This document shows, piece after piece, positions 13,201 to 24,117 of a stretch of DNA of 64,000 nucleotides; position 1 is the first letter of the stretch; every line of letters starts with the position of its first letter. The DNA comes from Pyronema omphalodes (Eukaryota; Ascomycota; Pezizomycetes; Pezizales; Pyronemataceae): contig JAJJXM010000044.1 in assembly GCA_024516155.1 (NCBI GenBank), positions 248,001 through 312,000 of the forward strand, read 5' to 3'. The position numbers and the translations under genes were made by a program. Under the pieces are notes generated by a model. That model saw only the letters and a program-made list of their open reading frames with translations, ran no database searches and was not told the DNA's origin.

Positions 13201-15157
13201 AGATTTTGCTAAGGTGGGGTACTGGTGTGTTGGCGGGGATGGTTGCTGGGTGTAAGCGACAAACGGTACCTTTTTTTGTAAGCCTTAAATTGTACTGGAA
13301 ATAAGTACTTGCCACTCCCTGCGCTTACAGCTACTACATAAAACATTCGAGATGTGAATTTAAGTTTCTTTTGGCATAATCAAACTTGTCTTAGCTTCTC
13401 GTACTCTGTTTTTCGTACGGAGGCTTCGCTTGGATAGTCGGTATAGAATCCATTGTAGAAATTTTGTTTACTGGTGCAACAATGTACGTGATAAGTTCTC
13501 GGGTTAAAGGGAATTGTAACAGGTATATTGCAATTTGTAGATGTGCCTTTACGCCGCTTCTTAATGACCGTGGATTTTTACTACGGTTGTAAGCTTGTGA
13601 TGTAGAAAACACATAGTAACATTTGCATGGCATGGCATAATCAGTATAAAGCATAGGTACTCGGGGAATGCGAATGCGAGTATCCATATGAGGGGTTGAG
13701 AAATTACGATTTCATTGGCTGACATCGTAGACACCGTAATTATCAAAAATTCGCCCAGTGGCTTTTTGTACGCCCGAAAATTTACCCCTCTTCTTTAACC
13801 CCTCTGTCAACGTGTAGATATGATATTTAGAACCCTAGGCAGCCTCATGGCCTTCAACTGCCGTTAGACTGCCCTTGGCGAGGTCGTGATAGAGTAGCTA
13901 ATTACTTGCATTATGTACTTTATTTATTCATAGGTATCTGAGGCATTTCATTCGATCCTATCATCCATCATGATTCACCCAACTAATGTGTATTTAGAGT
14001 GGTACATAGCCCTAGAGTGAAGTGGCTCAGCGCATTCGCCACATCTGTTTTGTGCTTGGCGTTGGTACACCCACCCTCTTCCACTGTCCAGGGCACCCCG
14101 GGCTCCAGCGCTCCCAGGGTTCCCAGGGTTCCACATCGTGTCACAGCGCCTCCGTGTGATGACAACGGCTGCCATGGAGACTACCACGCGCCGCACCGTT
14201 ATCTCATTGTTTGTACGCCCTGAGAACAGCTAGTGGCTTGAGGAAGACAAAGTCAATTCGATGACAGAGGGCGCACTGAGCTTTAGCTCAGTTTGGTTTG
14301 GGATTGAGAAGAAGGGCTGAAATGGAGAGGATGGGGCAGCCTACTTTGGAGATACTCTGGAGATGCTTCAGCTTCAGCTTTGGATTTTTGGCAAGCGAAG
14401 CGAATCTCGGCTGCTGTGCCCTATGTGCACCCTTAAGGCTCGCTTGATACTGCGTGACCCTGTGAAATTCGGCCTTGTGCCTGTACCACTTCCATCCCCG
14501 CCAATCCTCCACCCCTCCACTCAGCTCCACATTTTCTGATTCTTCACGCTCCCATGGGTCCGCATACCAACCATACACAACTGTTACCGGGCCAGTCAAC
14601 TCAGACACACGGCGAAGGTTTCTGGAAATGGATTATCGCCGACTGGACGTACATGCAGGGACACCACCAGCGAACCTGCTGGTGTCTGTCGATGTTACAA
14701 GCATTTCCACTACATATGATCGGAAAATAATACATGGTTGTTTACTTTGACCGACGGGTGGCTTGCATATTTCCTCCGCGAGAATTTCGGAATTCCACGA
14801 TGCATTCCACGAGGTCAATGTTCTTCGGGTAATCTGAGCATGGAGGATGGGATGAGATAGCAGTTGTAGGTGGATATGTCCGTTGGTCTGACATGGAGGA
14901 GGAGGGGGAGTAAACAGAGCAGGCGAGAGTACAAAATACAGCCACTGGACCACCTTCTTTTCGGAACTTCCGGAATCTGAGTCGGACTTGAACAGAATTC
15001 TCAAGGTACTTGATCTCTTGTGACAAGATCGGCTGGTTTTTTTACTTTTTCTTTGATCTTTTGATTGGACTGGAACATTTTGTTGTTCAGCTTCACCAGA
15101 ATTCGCTGCAAGATCCGAATCTATTTGCAGCTTAGGGTCCCAAGGTCAAACAGTCAA
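10220..15157. other. Gene-poor 5-kb region with simple repeats and GGTACC cluster
   Basis: No supported gene. Contents: T-rich 3' flank of the DENND6 gene; an AATC microsatellite at about 10968-10990; an inverted repeat GCCTTTGA...TCAAAGGC at 11048-11082; short runs such as AACGAT/AATGAT (about 11960) and GGTAAT (about 12755-12780); and eight GGTACC palindromes between 11902 and 13270. Minus-strand open frames at 14288-14608 and 14633-15026 are moderately long but show no domain, no family resemblance and no consistent splicing. The right end is presumably distal promoter of the chitinase gene. Confidence 0.5.
11048..11082. repeat. Perfect 8-bp inverted repeat with 19-base loop
   Basis: GCCTTTGA at 11048-11055 is matched by its reverse complement TCAAAGGC at 11075-11082, and the GC-rich loop contains related GCTTCGG/GCGCTTCG sequences. 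It could form a hairpin or be the remnant of a palindromic transposable element. No role is evident. Confidence 0.5.
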
Positions 15158-15263
15158 GGTTCCTTACAGCTCGTCCCCTACAGCTACGACGCCTCGTGGA
15201 TACATTTCTAGGTTTCTTACAATTCGTTCCCTACAGTTACAACGCCTCGTGGATACAATTCAA
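15158..15263 (+). repeat. Two-copy 53-bp direct repeat in the chitinase promoter
   Basis: Positions 15158-15210 and 15211-15263 are head-to-tail copies of the same 53 bases, differing at eight sites. Six of the eight differences are C-to-T or G-to-A in the second copy. A partial third start (GGTTCC) follows at 15264. The array lies about 250-350 bases upstream of the chitinase start codon and may carry duplicated regulatory sites. Confidence 0.85.
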
Positions 15264-15478
15264 GGTTCCATCTAGCTTTCCTGGATTCGACTGGCTTTGT
15301 GGCTTTCACTGCTTCGCAGGCTTCAACAGCGGTCATCCAATCGATCCCACGCCTTTCCAAGAATTCACAAGGCGTAGCTACCAACTGTCGTAAGCAATCG
15401 CAGCTGCCCGAGCAGCCTCAAAAAACAAATTACCTACTTCCCTACCTTGTAGTAGTTACGCAGTACCTTTTCAAGCGA

Positions 15479-15485
15479 TATAAAA
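15479..15485 (+). promoter_or_regulatory. TATA box of the chitinase gene
   Basis: TATAAAA lies 26 bases before the ATG at 15511. With normal TATA-to-start spacing the transcript would begin at or near the start codon, so the 5' leader would be very short, or some transcripts might miss the first ATG. Confidence 0.55.
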
Positions 15486-15510
15486 GGCAGCTGTCTTGCG
15501 CATCCTCAAA

Positions 15511-17370
15511 ATGAATCCCAAGAGTTTTATCCTGGCTATATTAGCTACTATATCAACCTCCGATTTTTTGGTTTCTGCAAGACCTTCTGCGTTACAAACA
15601 ACACCACAACAACCAGCACAACCGGCCGTTAAGATTCAAAGTCCGCCAGCCCACGCAAACATCGGCTTAAATAGCAACACTACATTATCAGTTATCAACC
15701 CTCAACCAGCAGCAATGGCCTCAGGTTACAAGACGGTTGCGTACTTTACCAACTGGGTATATTCTCATTTCAACCACCATTTGTACGACTTGATGTTGAC
15801 ATAACCAAGGGTATCTACGGCCGCAACTACAAGCCCGCCAACATTCCCGCTGATCACCTTACACACATTCTCTGTATGTCTCCATCTCAAAGCTCGAATT
15901 CCACGATGCTGCGATGCCCATCCCCCTAATCGATCCTATGCCGAACAGCCACTGACGTGATCCACTAGATGCGTTCGCCAATGTCAACGCGGACTCCGGT
16001 GAGGTGTACGTACTCAATTTCCCCGCTAAGCCCCGCGAAACCCCGGCAGCAGGGATGGGAACCTAAGAAGCTAATACGCGTCGCGCAAACAGGGTACTCA
16101 GTGACACCTGGGCTGATACTGATCAGCATTATGCAAATGACTCTTGGAATGATGTCGGGTATGTTATTGACTTCCAATTATTTGATTCTGAAAGTCATGA
16201 GGTTCCATGAAATGCTCTGAGACATCCCGTAGGCTGAGACATCTTGACGTCGTCGAGATTGTTACTCTACACAGCTTCGTGCAACGTGCAAAAAGGTACA
16301 ATGAGCTAATGATCATCGGTATTACAGAACCAACGTTTACGGCTGTGTCAAGCAATTGTACCTTCTCAAGAAGCGCAACAGAAAGTTGAAGACTCTTCTT
16401 TCTATTGGAGGATGGACTTATTCCAAGAACTTCGTCAACCCTGCTTCTACCGCTGCTGGTCGTGCCAACTTTGCTGCTTCCTCCGTGAAGCTTGTTCAGG
16501 ACCTTGGATTTGATGGAATTGGTATTTTTTCTGCCCCAAGCTCATTTATTTTGTGCACCCCGCTGACTCTACTCCGCAGATATTGACTGGGAATACCCTG
16601 CCGACGCCGTCCAAGCGCAGAACTACGTCCTCCTCCTCGAAGAATGTCGCCGGCAACTCGATGCCTACTCTTCCGCCACAGGATCCGCACACCTGCTACT
16701 TACCGTTGCCGTTCCTGCTGGCCCCTCCAACTACCAAAAGCTCCTAATCTCCCAAATGGACCGCTACCTCGATTTCTGGAACTTGATGGCCTACGATTAT
16801 GCTGGATCCTGGGATGCTACCTCCGGTCACCAAGCCAACCTTTACAAGTCTTCCAGTAACCCTGCTGGCACTCCGTTCAACACTGAGCAGGCTGTTCAAG
16901 CATATATCGCTGGTGGTGTTGCTCCCAGCAAGATTGTTCTCGGTATGCCGTTGTATGGAAGAGCTTTCGAACAGACCGATGGACCCGGCAAGCCATACTC
17001 CGGAGTTGGAGCAGGAAGCTGGGAGAATGGAATTTGGGACTACAAGGTCCTTCCTCAAGATGGCGCGAGGGAGATTCTTGACAAAGAAGTTGGAGCTAGT
17101 TACAGCTACGATTCTGCAGCAAGGAAGATGGTCTCTTATGATACCCCAGATATGCAGGTCCAGAAGTCGCAGTACATTCGCTCAAAGGGTTTGGGAGGTG
17201 GAATGTGGTGGGAGCTTTCGGGAGATAAGCCTATCACCGACCCTAGGAGTTTGATTGCTACTGTCGTTGGACAGCTTGGTGGTATTGGTGGCCTTGACCA
17301 GTCGGCTAATCAGTTGGCCTACCCCAAGAGTAAGTACGATAACATGAGGGCTGGTATGGGATCCGAGTAA
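15511..17370 (+). CDS. Secreted GH18 endochitinase, Chit42-like
   Basis: Exons 15511-15756, 15810-15873, 15969-16005, 16093-16158, 16328-16521 and 16580-17370 give 465 residues. The product hydrolyses chitin and closely resembles the 42-kDa endochitinases of mycoparasitic fungi such as Trichoderma Chit42. A hydrophobic signal peptide (about residues 1-23, [10 protein letters not shown]) is followed by a Pro/Gln/Asn-rich propeptide-like stretch to about residue 70, longer than usual. The TIM barrel then begins with [19 protein letters not shown]. The substrate motif LLSIGGW and the catalytic DGIDIDWEYP are intact, with Glu207 the expected proton donor, and [10 protein letters not shown] and GMWWELSGD complete the fold. 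No chitin-binding module is present. Exon 3 is only 37 bases. The product could serve in cell-wall turnover, scavenging or attack on other organisms; sequence alone does not tell which. Confidence 0.95.
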
Positions 17371-18476
17371 TGAGTGCAAACTTGGGATCACCAGCAGCTC
17401 GGAAGTCCGAGAGATATTGAGAGATGGATGGATTGATGGATGATGAGGGGATCAGGGGTTTTTGAGTTGATGGTTCGTTCTTGATGATGATTGTATTATG
17501 TTTATGTTTGTTTGTATTTGTGTTTTTGTCTTTTCTATACGCGGGCAGGCTTTTTGATGATGAGTTGATGATGTTTTTGTATGCGTTCTTATGTTACTGA
17601 ATCACGGTCTTTATAGTCTCCCTAGTGGGGACGATATATGATATTTACTTATACCTTACAACTACACCTACAATTACAATTACAATACATACACGCCCCT
17701 AGTGGGATTAGAAACATTTGGCATCTTTTCCCTTTTATTACTATAATGTTTTTTTTACGGGTACGGAACTTTCACAACATTGTGCGATGGCGAATTTTAA
17801 ATTATAGAATAAAACAGTCATATGTACTCTTGAAAAATTGGGAACATCAATGCTGCATAAATAAATACTCTTAACAAATTATAATTTCAATCAAATTTCC
17901 GAAAGCTTATGTTTCACTGCATACATAGTGTACGCTATGACAGAGATAACACCGGTAATATCATTAATATCAATGATTTATGATACTTAGTCCGTAGTTC
18001 CTCCCTGGTTGTTATGGAAAATAAAATTTCCCAAGCCTATAATGATGATGGAAGTTACACACTAGCGTTTTAGCGCTGCGGTCATCAATGATATCATAAA
18101 CAAGCACCCGACGATAACAATGAATCATAATGTATCACTCGAGTATCGAGACATCTTGATACCCAATGTTGTTACGAGTTGCTCCTTAATCTCTGAAACA
18201 ATCAATCAAGTTGATCGGTGTGGTTTTGGTGTTATATAACCCCGAATTCTGGATTGTATTGTACCTCGTATACGATATCACTGCAACTTCGAATACGGAA
18301 ATATTACTTTATATATATATCATCAATCCTTCGTCGCCACCCCCGACCCCCCATCCCCCGCCCCCCGCCCCCCATACCCCACATCCCATATCCCATACCT
18401 CATACTGCGGATAAAACAACGAAACACCGCACACCCTACAGAAAATTAGAAACAATCACCGCGCAAACCCTTCATC
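17371..18476. other. Intergenic, AT-rich then C-rich
   Basis: The 3' flank of the chitinase gene is T-rich. The middle is AT-rich with no coding frame. A C-rich tract of CCCCGCCC/CCCATA type at about 18338-18400 lies shortly before the next start codon and may belong to its promoter or leader. No gene is seen. Confidence 0.55.
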
Positions 18477-20048
18477 ATGTCAACAGCAGCCCTCTTATCC
18501 CATCTCCCACACTCCTCGATCTCCAAAAAAGGCGCCCTATGTTCCTTCTGCAACATAATTTCCAACCCGGTAATGAAGAAAACCCTAGCGGACGGCACAG
18601 ACCTAATCGAGTGTCTCAAATGCTACAAGCCCTCCGAAGCCCAAACTTATGAATCCCATGATTGCGGATCGCAATGGAAAATTCTTGCTTCTAGATCTGG
18701 TGGTGTTAAGGTTATGGAATGTCTTGGATGTAATACTATTGTGATGTGTGCTACCGGTCATGGAAATGGTCAGGTGGGAAGTGTGGTGCCGAGTTTTTCT
18801 GCTAGGAGCTTACTGCCGGATGATATGAGCTTTGAGAAGGAGGATGGGAGCAGGAAATCGGCAAAGGGGGAGGATAGATATTCGACGCTATCGAAGGGGT
18901 CTGTGAAGGGTTCTGCGAAGGGGTCTACAGCGTCTGCAAGAGGTTCAACAAAGGAATCAAATAAAGGTTCGGCTTATGCGGAACCTTATGCGGAGTCTTA
19001 TGCTGGTTCTCATGCACAGTCTTTTGTCGGGTCTAATGGTAATCCGATGTCGATGGCATCAATTAGCCCGAGTTCGAGCATTTCGCAACTGAGTTCACCT
19101 ACCCACCGATCACACAGGTCTGATTACTACTCTTCCAGTGAACGAGGCATGCCATCAGGAGCCCCAAGAACTGAAGCTAGTTATGTTGGTAGTGAGCAAG
19201 GTACTGAATCTTCGAGGGCAAGAACTGCTGCTAGTTATGCTGCTAGCATTGCGAAATCGGATTATCAATCTGAACCTAGTGCTCCGGTGTCTGTAGCCAG
19301 CTCTGGTCGGGTTAGCTCTCTCGGTTCTCGAGGTTCCCATGTTTCCCACGCTTCCCATGGTTCTCACGCCTCTCGTCACAGTCATATGAGTCGTCCAGAG
19401 GCCCCTTCACATTATTCCGGAAGCCAGAGAAGTCATCATTCTAGAGCACAGTCGGATTATACTACCCGCTCAAATGGAGAAGGCGCTAGATCTCATCTGT
19501 CATATGACGAAGACGGGTACCATACTGGCTCTGTGGTCAGTGAAGCTCCCTCGGGTGTACGCCCTGGTACCAGCGGCCGCATGGGTGGAAGACCTAGGAG
19601 CGAGGTTACTCCGATTCCTAGCAGTGTAACCGGTTCTCAGTTTTATGAGCCATCGGATGCGGGGATGAGTGGGTATGATTCGCGGTCAAATGCGGGGATG
19701 AGTGGATATGAGTCGCAATCAAATGCGGGGATGAGTGGATATGATTCCCGATCAAATGTGTCTGGAGGCAGTAAAGGAAAGCAAACTGCCAGTATGGTCT
19801 CCGGAAGGTCTGGAGGTTCTGATGCAATGGCAAGAAGTACAAATACTACTAGGACTGATACGAAGAAGGAGTCGACTCGGACAAAGGATGATTATAAGCA
19901 GAAGGGTACATCTATTGATGATTTGAAGCGGAAAGCGCTCGAGGGTCAGCGTAAGGCAAATTCGCAAGATTCCAGGAGTTCAAAGGATAAGACGGAGACC
20001 CGTAAGTCGACAAAGACATCGGATTCTAGCACCAAGCCTAGGAGATGA
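18477..20048 (+). CDS. Serine-rich low-complexity protein with Cys-rich N-terminal domain
   Basis: A single open frame of 523 residues with a good ATG context. I do not recognise the family. The first 100 residues are ordered and contain two CxxC pairs (Cys22/25 and Cys46/49), then Cys63, Cys82/85, Cys91 and His95, which suggests one or two zinc-ribbon-like sites. The remainder is almost entirely Ser/Gly/Arg/His-rich and probably disordered, with an AGMSGYDSRSN-type unit repeated three times near residues 390-425 and a basic Lys-rich C-terminus. After the TGA stop at 20046-20048 the same frame stays open for 80 more codons to 20291 with similar basic, charged composition. The real protein may therefore end at 20291, through readthrough or through splicing over the stop. 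Possibly a nuclear or RNA-associated protein, but that is a guess. Confidence 0.8.
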   Translation: MSTAALLSHLPHSSISKKGALCSFCNIISNPVMKKTLADGTDLIECLKCYKPSEAQTYESHDCGSQWKILASRSGGVKVMECLGCNTIVMCATGHGNGQVGSVVPSFSARSLLPDDMSFEKEDGSRKSAKGEDRYSTLSKGSVKGSAKGSTASARGSTKESNKGSAYAEPYAESYAGSHAQSFVGSNGNPMSMASISPSSSISQLSSPTHRSHRSDYYSSSERGMPSGAPRTEASYVGSEQGTESSRARTAASYAASIAKSDYQSEPSAPVSVASSGRVSSLGSRGSHVSHASHGSHASRHSHMSRPEAPSHYSGSQRSHHSRAQSDYTTRSNGEGARSHLSYDEDGYHTGSVVSEAPSGVRPGTSGRMGGRPRSEVTPIPSSVTGSQFYEPSDAGMSGYDSRSNAGMSGYESQSNAGMSGYDSRSNVSGGSKGKQTASMVSGRSGGSDAMARSTNTTRTDTKKESTRTKDDYKQKGTSIDDLKRKALEGQRKANSQDSRSSKDKTETRKSTKTSDSSTKPRR

Positions 20049-20291
20049 CGGTCTCAGCACCTGAAACGTGAGAGACGGGATAGCCGTGACTTTATCCGAA
20101 GAGTTGTGACCACAACAGAAGATATAGAGGATAGGAATAAAAAGGACAAGAAGGATAAGACGGCCCGTCGTGACATGAGTGTCCCAAATCGAAAGAAACC
20201 GTCTTGGGTGCTGAATAATATACTCCGTAGCTGTATGGAGAAGAAAAAGGAGGTTGGGATTAATCTTAGCAATCTATTTTCGAAGAAATGA
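20049..20291 (+). other. In-frame open extension downstream of the serine-rich gene
   Basis: Eighty sense codons follow the TGA of the upstream gene in the same frame, ending at a TGA at 20289-20291. The encoded segment is rich in Arg, Lys and Asp (for example DRNKKDKKDKTARRD) and then more ordered (KKPSWVLNNILRSC), like an expected C-terminal tail. The stop context is TGA-C. A GTAAGT at 20002 could pair with an AG at 20102-20103 as a 102-base, phase-keeping intron that removes the stop. Confidence 0.5.
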
Positions 20292-21308
20292 GTATAGAAA
20301 TAGACTAATTATTTATGGAATTGAAGAACTTATTGATGGCGATGTCTAGTTTTATACTTCGTGTGATACAAACCCTTTCAGAATGGGCTAGCATTGATTA
20401 GATATACTGTTGACGACTTACACAGAGTTAATTTACATATGATATTGATTTGTTAGCCCAATTTTTCTGTCTAGGTTGAGAGAGCTTTGGTAAAAAGTTT
20501 GGTTGCTTAAACAAAGCGTGAATATGATGAATCTCAGGCTTAATATTCAACAGAGCGGTGACTTCTTTAGCTTATAATTTCCTGGATACTTCGCAGGATA
20601 GAATGTGGCGTATGAAGCAGAGGTTGGGTAGGTGGAAATATGGACGATGAACCAAGTCAAGACGCTGGTCGTCTTGAGAGCGTTTGTTTAGACGAATCTT
20701 AGCGGGTACATACCTAACTCTATCTCCATGGGTCGACGGAGCCGGACGCGGGTGTGAAGGCCGGGTCATGTGATATAAACGCTGAGTGCGCATGCGCGTT
20801 TAAGTTGAACACTTACCTACAATTAGGGATATAACAAGAGGTGGATATTAGAAATTTCATTTTCCAAGAAATTTCTTTTCAGTACCAGTCAGCTTTTTGT
20901 GTCTGTCGGGGCGATTCCGGGGGGTAGGCTGCTCGGGGCTGGCTTGAGGCTCATGATGATCCCGGCGCCCGCCATCCGCCTTTGCTTGTAAAAAATGGTG
21001 CGCATCCGTATTAAATCACCCAACCCAGAGCCTCTCACCTTTGCACCTCTGAATTTCAACAACAAAAAACCCATTCATTCACTTATTCGCTCTCTAAATC
21101 CTCCGTCAAGACACGGTAAATCGAACCATACCGTATGATGTATTATGTCATTCTTGACTAACGTGACACGACGCTAAGGACGAATCCCCACGACGATCCC
21201 TCCAAGCCGACTAACATCACCCGGCATCCATACCGCCGCACAAAGTTGAACTTCAGCTCTCCACTCACCCCTCAACTCCCTCGTTTCCGCCTCTGTACAA
21301 CAATCGCC
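20292..21308. other. Intergenic region upstream of the complex I gene
   Basis: No supported gene. It contains the 3' flank of the serine-rich gene and, toward 21308, a pyrimidine-rich leader typical of highly expressed fungal genes. Open frames on the minus strand at 20572-21074 have no recognisable content. Confidence 0.5.
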
Positions 21309-22803
21309 ATGCAGAGGTGCTGTTCTTCCGTCCTGCCGCGGCTGGCTGCGCCTACGAAGACCTTTGCCGCCCCGGCGCGCAGGTCCATCCACGACATCGC
21401 AATCACCAGAACCGGAAAGCCGATCATCAGGGTGGGCACCCTCCTCCGAAGGTCACTTGTAGCCCGAAAACGCCGAAGCTTACGAATTTGCCGAATTTAG
21501 GTTCCTGGAGGTGGAAGGTCATCGCTCGGAGGTTAGCCCCGCATTCTGGGACTCCCGGAGAAGGTTAAAACGGAGCAATTGGAGGCTGAGGATTGATATA
21601 GGACACACCGTTACCGTCTTTGGTGCTACTGGATTCCTTGGAAGATACATTGTGAACAGACTCGGTATGTGCGGCTCGGCACTAGGGTTGGAAGTTGGTT
21701 ATTGATGGGTTTTGGTGTTGTATAGCTCGCGCCGGATGCACTGTCGTCATTCCTTACCGTGAGGAAATGACCAAGCGTCACCTCAAGGTTGCTGGTGATC
21801 TTGGAAAGGTTATCATGATTGTAAGTGGAGGATTGAATCTGTGGATTGAAGCGGTCACTTACGGGCCGTAGGAGTACGACCTTCGCAACACCCAGTCCAT
21901 CGAGGAGTCCGTCAGACACTCCGACATCGTTTTCAACCTCGTCGGACGTGACTACCCCACCAAGTACGTCTACCCATGCGACACAGCGTAATCACGATTT
22001 CTTACAAACCCACACAGGAACTTCACCTACGAGGATGTCCACGTTGAGGGAACCCAGCGCATCGTCGAGGCCGTTGCCAAGTACGATGTTGACCGTTTTG
22101 TCCACATCTCTTCCTACAACGCCGACCCCAAGTCCCACTCCGAGTACTTCGCTACCAAGGGACAGTCTGAGATTGAGGCCCGCAAGATCTTCCCCGAGAC
22201 CACCATCGTTCGTCCTGCCCCCATGTACGGAGTTGAGGACCGTCTCCTCCATCCCATTGCCAACGGAACCGATATTTTCTCCGCCAACAACTGGCAGCAG
22301 AAGTTCAGACCCGTCCACGTTATTGACGTCGGACGCGCTCTTGAGACCATTGCCTACGATGACAGCACCGCTGCTCAGACCTACGAGCTTTACGGACCCC
22401 GCGAGTACACCAAGGAGAGCATTGCTCGCCTTGTCTACAAGATGACCTTGAGAGAGCGCAAGCACATTAACCTTCCCAAGGGAATCATGAAGCCTTTGGC
22501 TGGTGCCCTTAACAAGATCTGGTGGCCCACTTACTCTCCCGATGAGATTGAGAGGGAGTTCATCGACCAGAAGATTGACCCTACTGCGAAGACCTTCGCT
22601 GACCTCGGAATCACCCCTGTCGAGCTGGACGAGGCTGCTTTCCAGTACATGAGAGACTACCGGTGAGTGATTCCTTCCATGTTTGTATTAGTAATAATCA
22701 CTAATCAGATTGCAGCTCTAACGTCTACTACGACATGCCGCCCATGACCGCAAAGGAGAAGAGAGAAGAGAGGAAGTTCCTCCACGTCAACGAGGACATG
22801 TAA
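21309..22803 (+). CDS. nuo40: Mitochondrial complex I 39/40 kDa subunit (NDUFA9)
   Basis: Seven exons: 21309-21431, 21501-21531, 21602-21664, 21726-21820, 21872-21963, 22018-22662 and 22716-22803, for 378 residues, the family length. The protein is an accessory matrix-arm subunit of NADH:ubiquinone oxidoreductase with a short-chain dehydrogenase fold that holds NADPH structurally. It starts with a basic, Ser/Ala-rich presequence (MQRCCSSVLPRLAAPTKTF). The second exon, 31 bases, supplies VPGGGRSSLG, and the nucleotide-binding glycines follow in VTVFGATGFLGRYIVNRL (about residues 54-71). Further family landmarks are CTVVIPYREEMTKRHLKVAG, FNLVGRDYPTKNFTYEDVHV and RPAPMYGVEDRLL. The C-terminus VYYDMPPMTAKEKREER is also characteristic. 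All splice sites are GT-AG and phases agree. Confidence 0.96.
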
Positions 22804-22978
22804 ATCTGTTTTATTTTTGACGGTGCCAAAAAACTGCCAAGTTTTAAGTTCAGTAATAGATGTGTATATACCATTAGTTTTGACCATCGGTGATCCCATA
22901 TGGTGCATACAACCTTTTTTCGTGATCTGTGATCCTCATACATATACTCAACTCAACCAAAAGCTCCACATATCGGCA

Positions 22979-24117
22979 ATGTTTTCGCGTATTCGCTATT
23001 CAAATGTGGGGTTCCTCGGCAGTCGCAACAGTGGTAGAGTCATACCTGCTCTACCTTTCAACTTAAGACCCAGTCGCGCCCTGATTCGTCCTACTGAAGT
23101 ACCGAAAGTCACAAAATTCACCATGTCTGTCTCCTCCGCCGCCGCCATTGCTGCCGCTCACAACGACTACCTAACCGCACAATTCAACTCTCTCCCCCCG
23201 ATTCCCGCCGTTGAACAGCTCTCCCCAACCGTCTGGAGAATCCTCGGTGGCAACCCTGGGAAGGTAAGCATCGCGTAGCCAAGCTCCACAACCCCGCTAT
23301 TTTCCGCTTGTATTGATGCTCACCACGAAACCCACAGTTCCAACTGCAAGGCACCAACACCTACCTCCTCGGCAGCGGTCGCGAGCGTCTATTAATCGAC
23401 ACCGCACAAGGCGTCCCGATATGGGCCTCAACCCTCCAATCCGTCCTCGCTGAACAAAACGCAGTCATCACACAATGCATCATAACACACCACCACCATG
23501 ATCACATCGGTGGTATTGTTGATCTTTTATCTTTCTCCCCCGACACAAAAGTCTACAAACACCTCGGCGTCCCAAATCTCCCCGAGCATTCTGCGGTGCT
23601 GCCGCTAAATGATGGCGATGTGTTTAAGGTAGAAGGAGCTACAGTAAAAGCTGTTTACACCCCGGGACATGCGAAGGATCATGTTTGCTTTCTTTTGGAG
23701 GAAGAACAGGCTGTTTTCTCGGGGGATAATGTTCTGGGACATGGAACTACGGTCTTTGAGGATTTGAAGGACTATATGGATTCCTTGGAGAAAATGCAAA
23801 GCTTGGAGCCGGGGAAGGTTTATCCGGCGCATGGAATGGTGATCATGGAAGGAAAAAAGAAGATAGGAGAGTATATAAGACATCGCATGATGAGAGAAAG
23901 GCAGATTGTGGGTAATTTAGAGGAGTTTAAGACACCCAAGGATGCGGTGAGTTCTATGGGGTTGGTGAAGAGGATTTATGGGGATGTGGATGAGGGACTC
24001 CATTTAGCTGCGGAAAGAGGAGTTGTGCAGGTTTTGGAGAAGCTTCAGAAGGAGGGGAGGGTGGAGAAAGCGGAGGATGGATGGTTTTTAGTGGAAGGGA
24101 AGGGGAGTAGTTTGTAG
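22979..24117 (+). CDS. LACTB2-like metallo-beta-lactamase-fold hydrolase, likely mitochondrial
   Basis: Two exons, 22979-23263 and 23338-24117, encode 354 residues. The metal-binding signature is HHHHDHIGG (His146, His148, Asp150 and His151 fit HxHxDH), followed by later ligands in YTPGHAKDHV, FSGDNVLGHG and YPAHG. Human LACTB2 is a mitochondrial endoribonuclease, and this branch also includes thioesterases of fungal polyketide clusters. LQGTNTYLLGSG is common to both. No polyketide synthase lies nearby, so a housekeeping role is favoured. The first 48 residues are basic, rich in Arg, Ser and Pro, and look like a mitochondrial presequence. A second Met (Met49, in ACCATGTC context) starts exactly where homologous cytosolic proteins begin, so two products from one gene are possible. 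A C-terminal winged-helix-like region completes the fold. Confidence 0.92.

Noticed and set aside
14288..15026. Minus-strand open frames upstream of the chitinase
   Set aside because: Moderate length only, no signal peptide or domain, no phase-consistent splicing, and the region carries promoter repeats of the chitinase gene just beside it.
15158..15263. Repeat-induced point mutation as the explanation of the promoter repeat differences
   Set aside because: The unit is far below the length normally targeted and the changed cytosines are mostly not followed by A.
21846..22465. Long alternative frames on both strands within the complex I gene
   Set aside because: They lie inside the NDUFA9-type coding exon, whose motifs and splice phases are clear.
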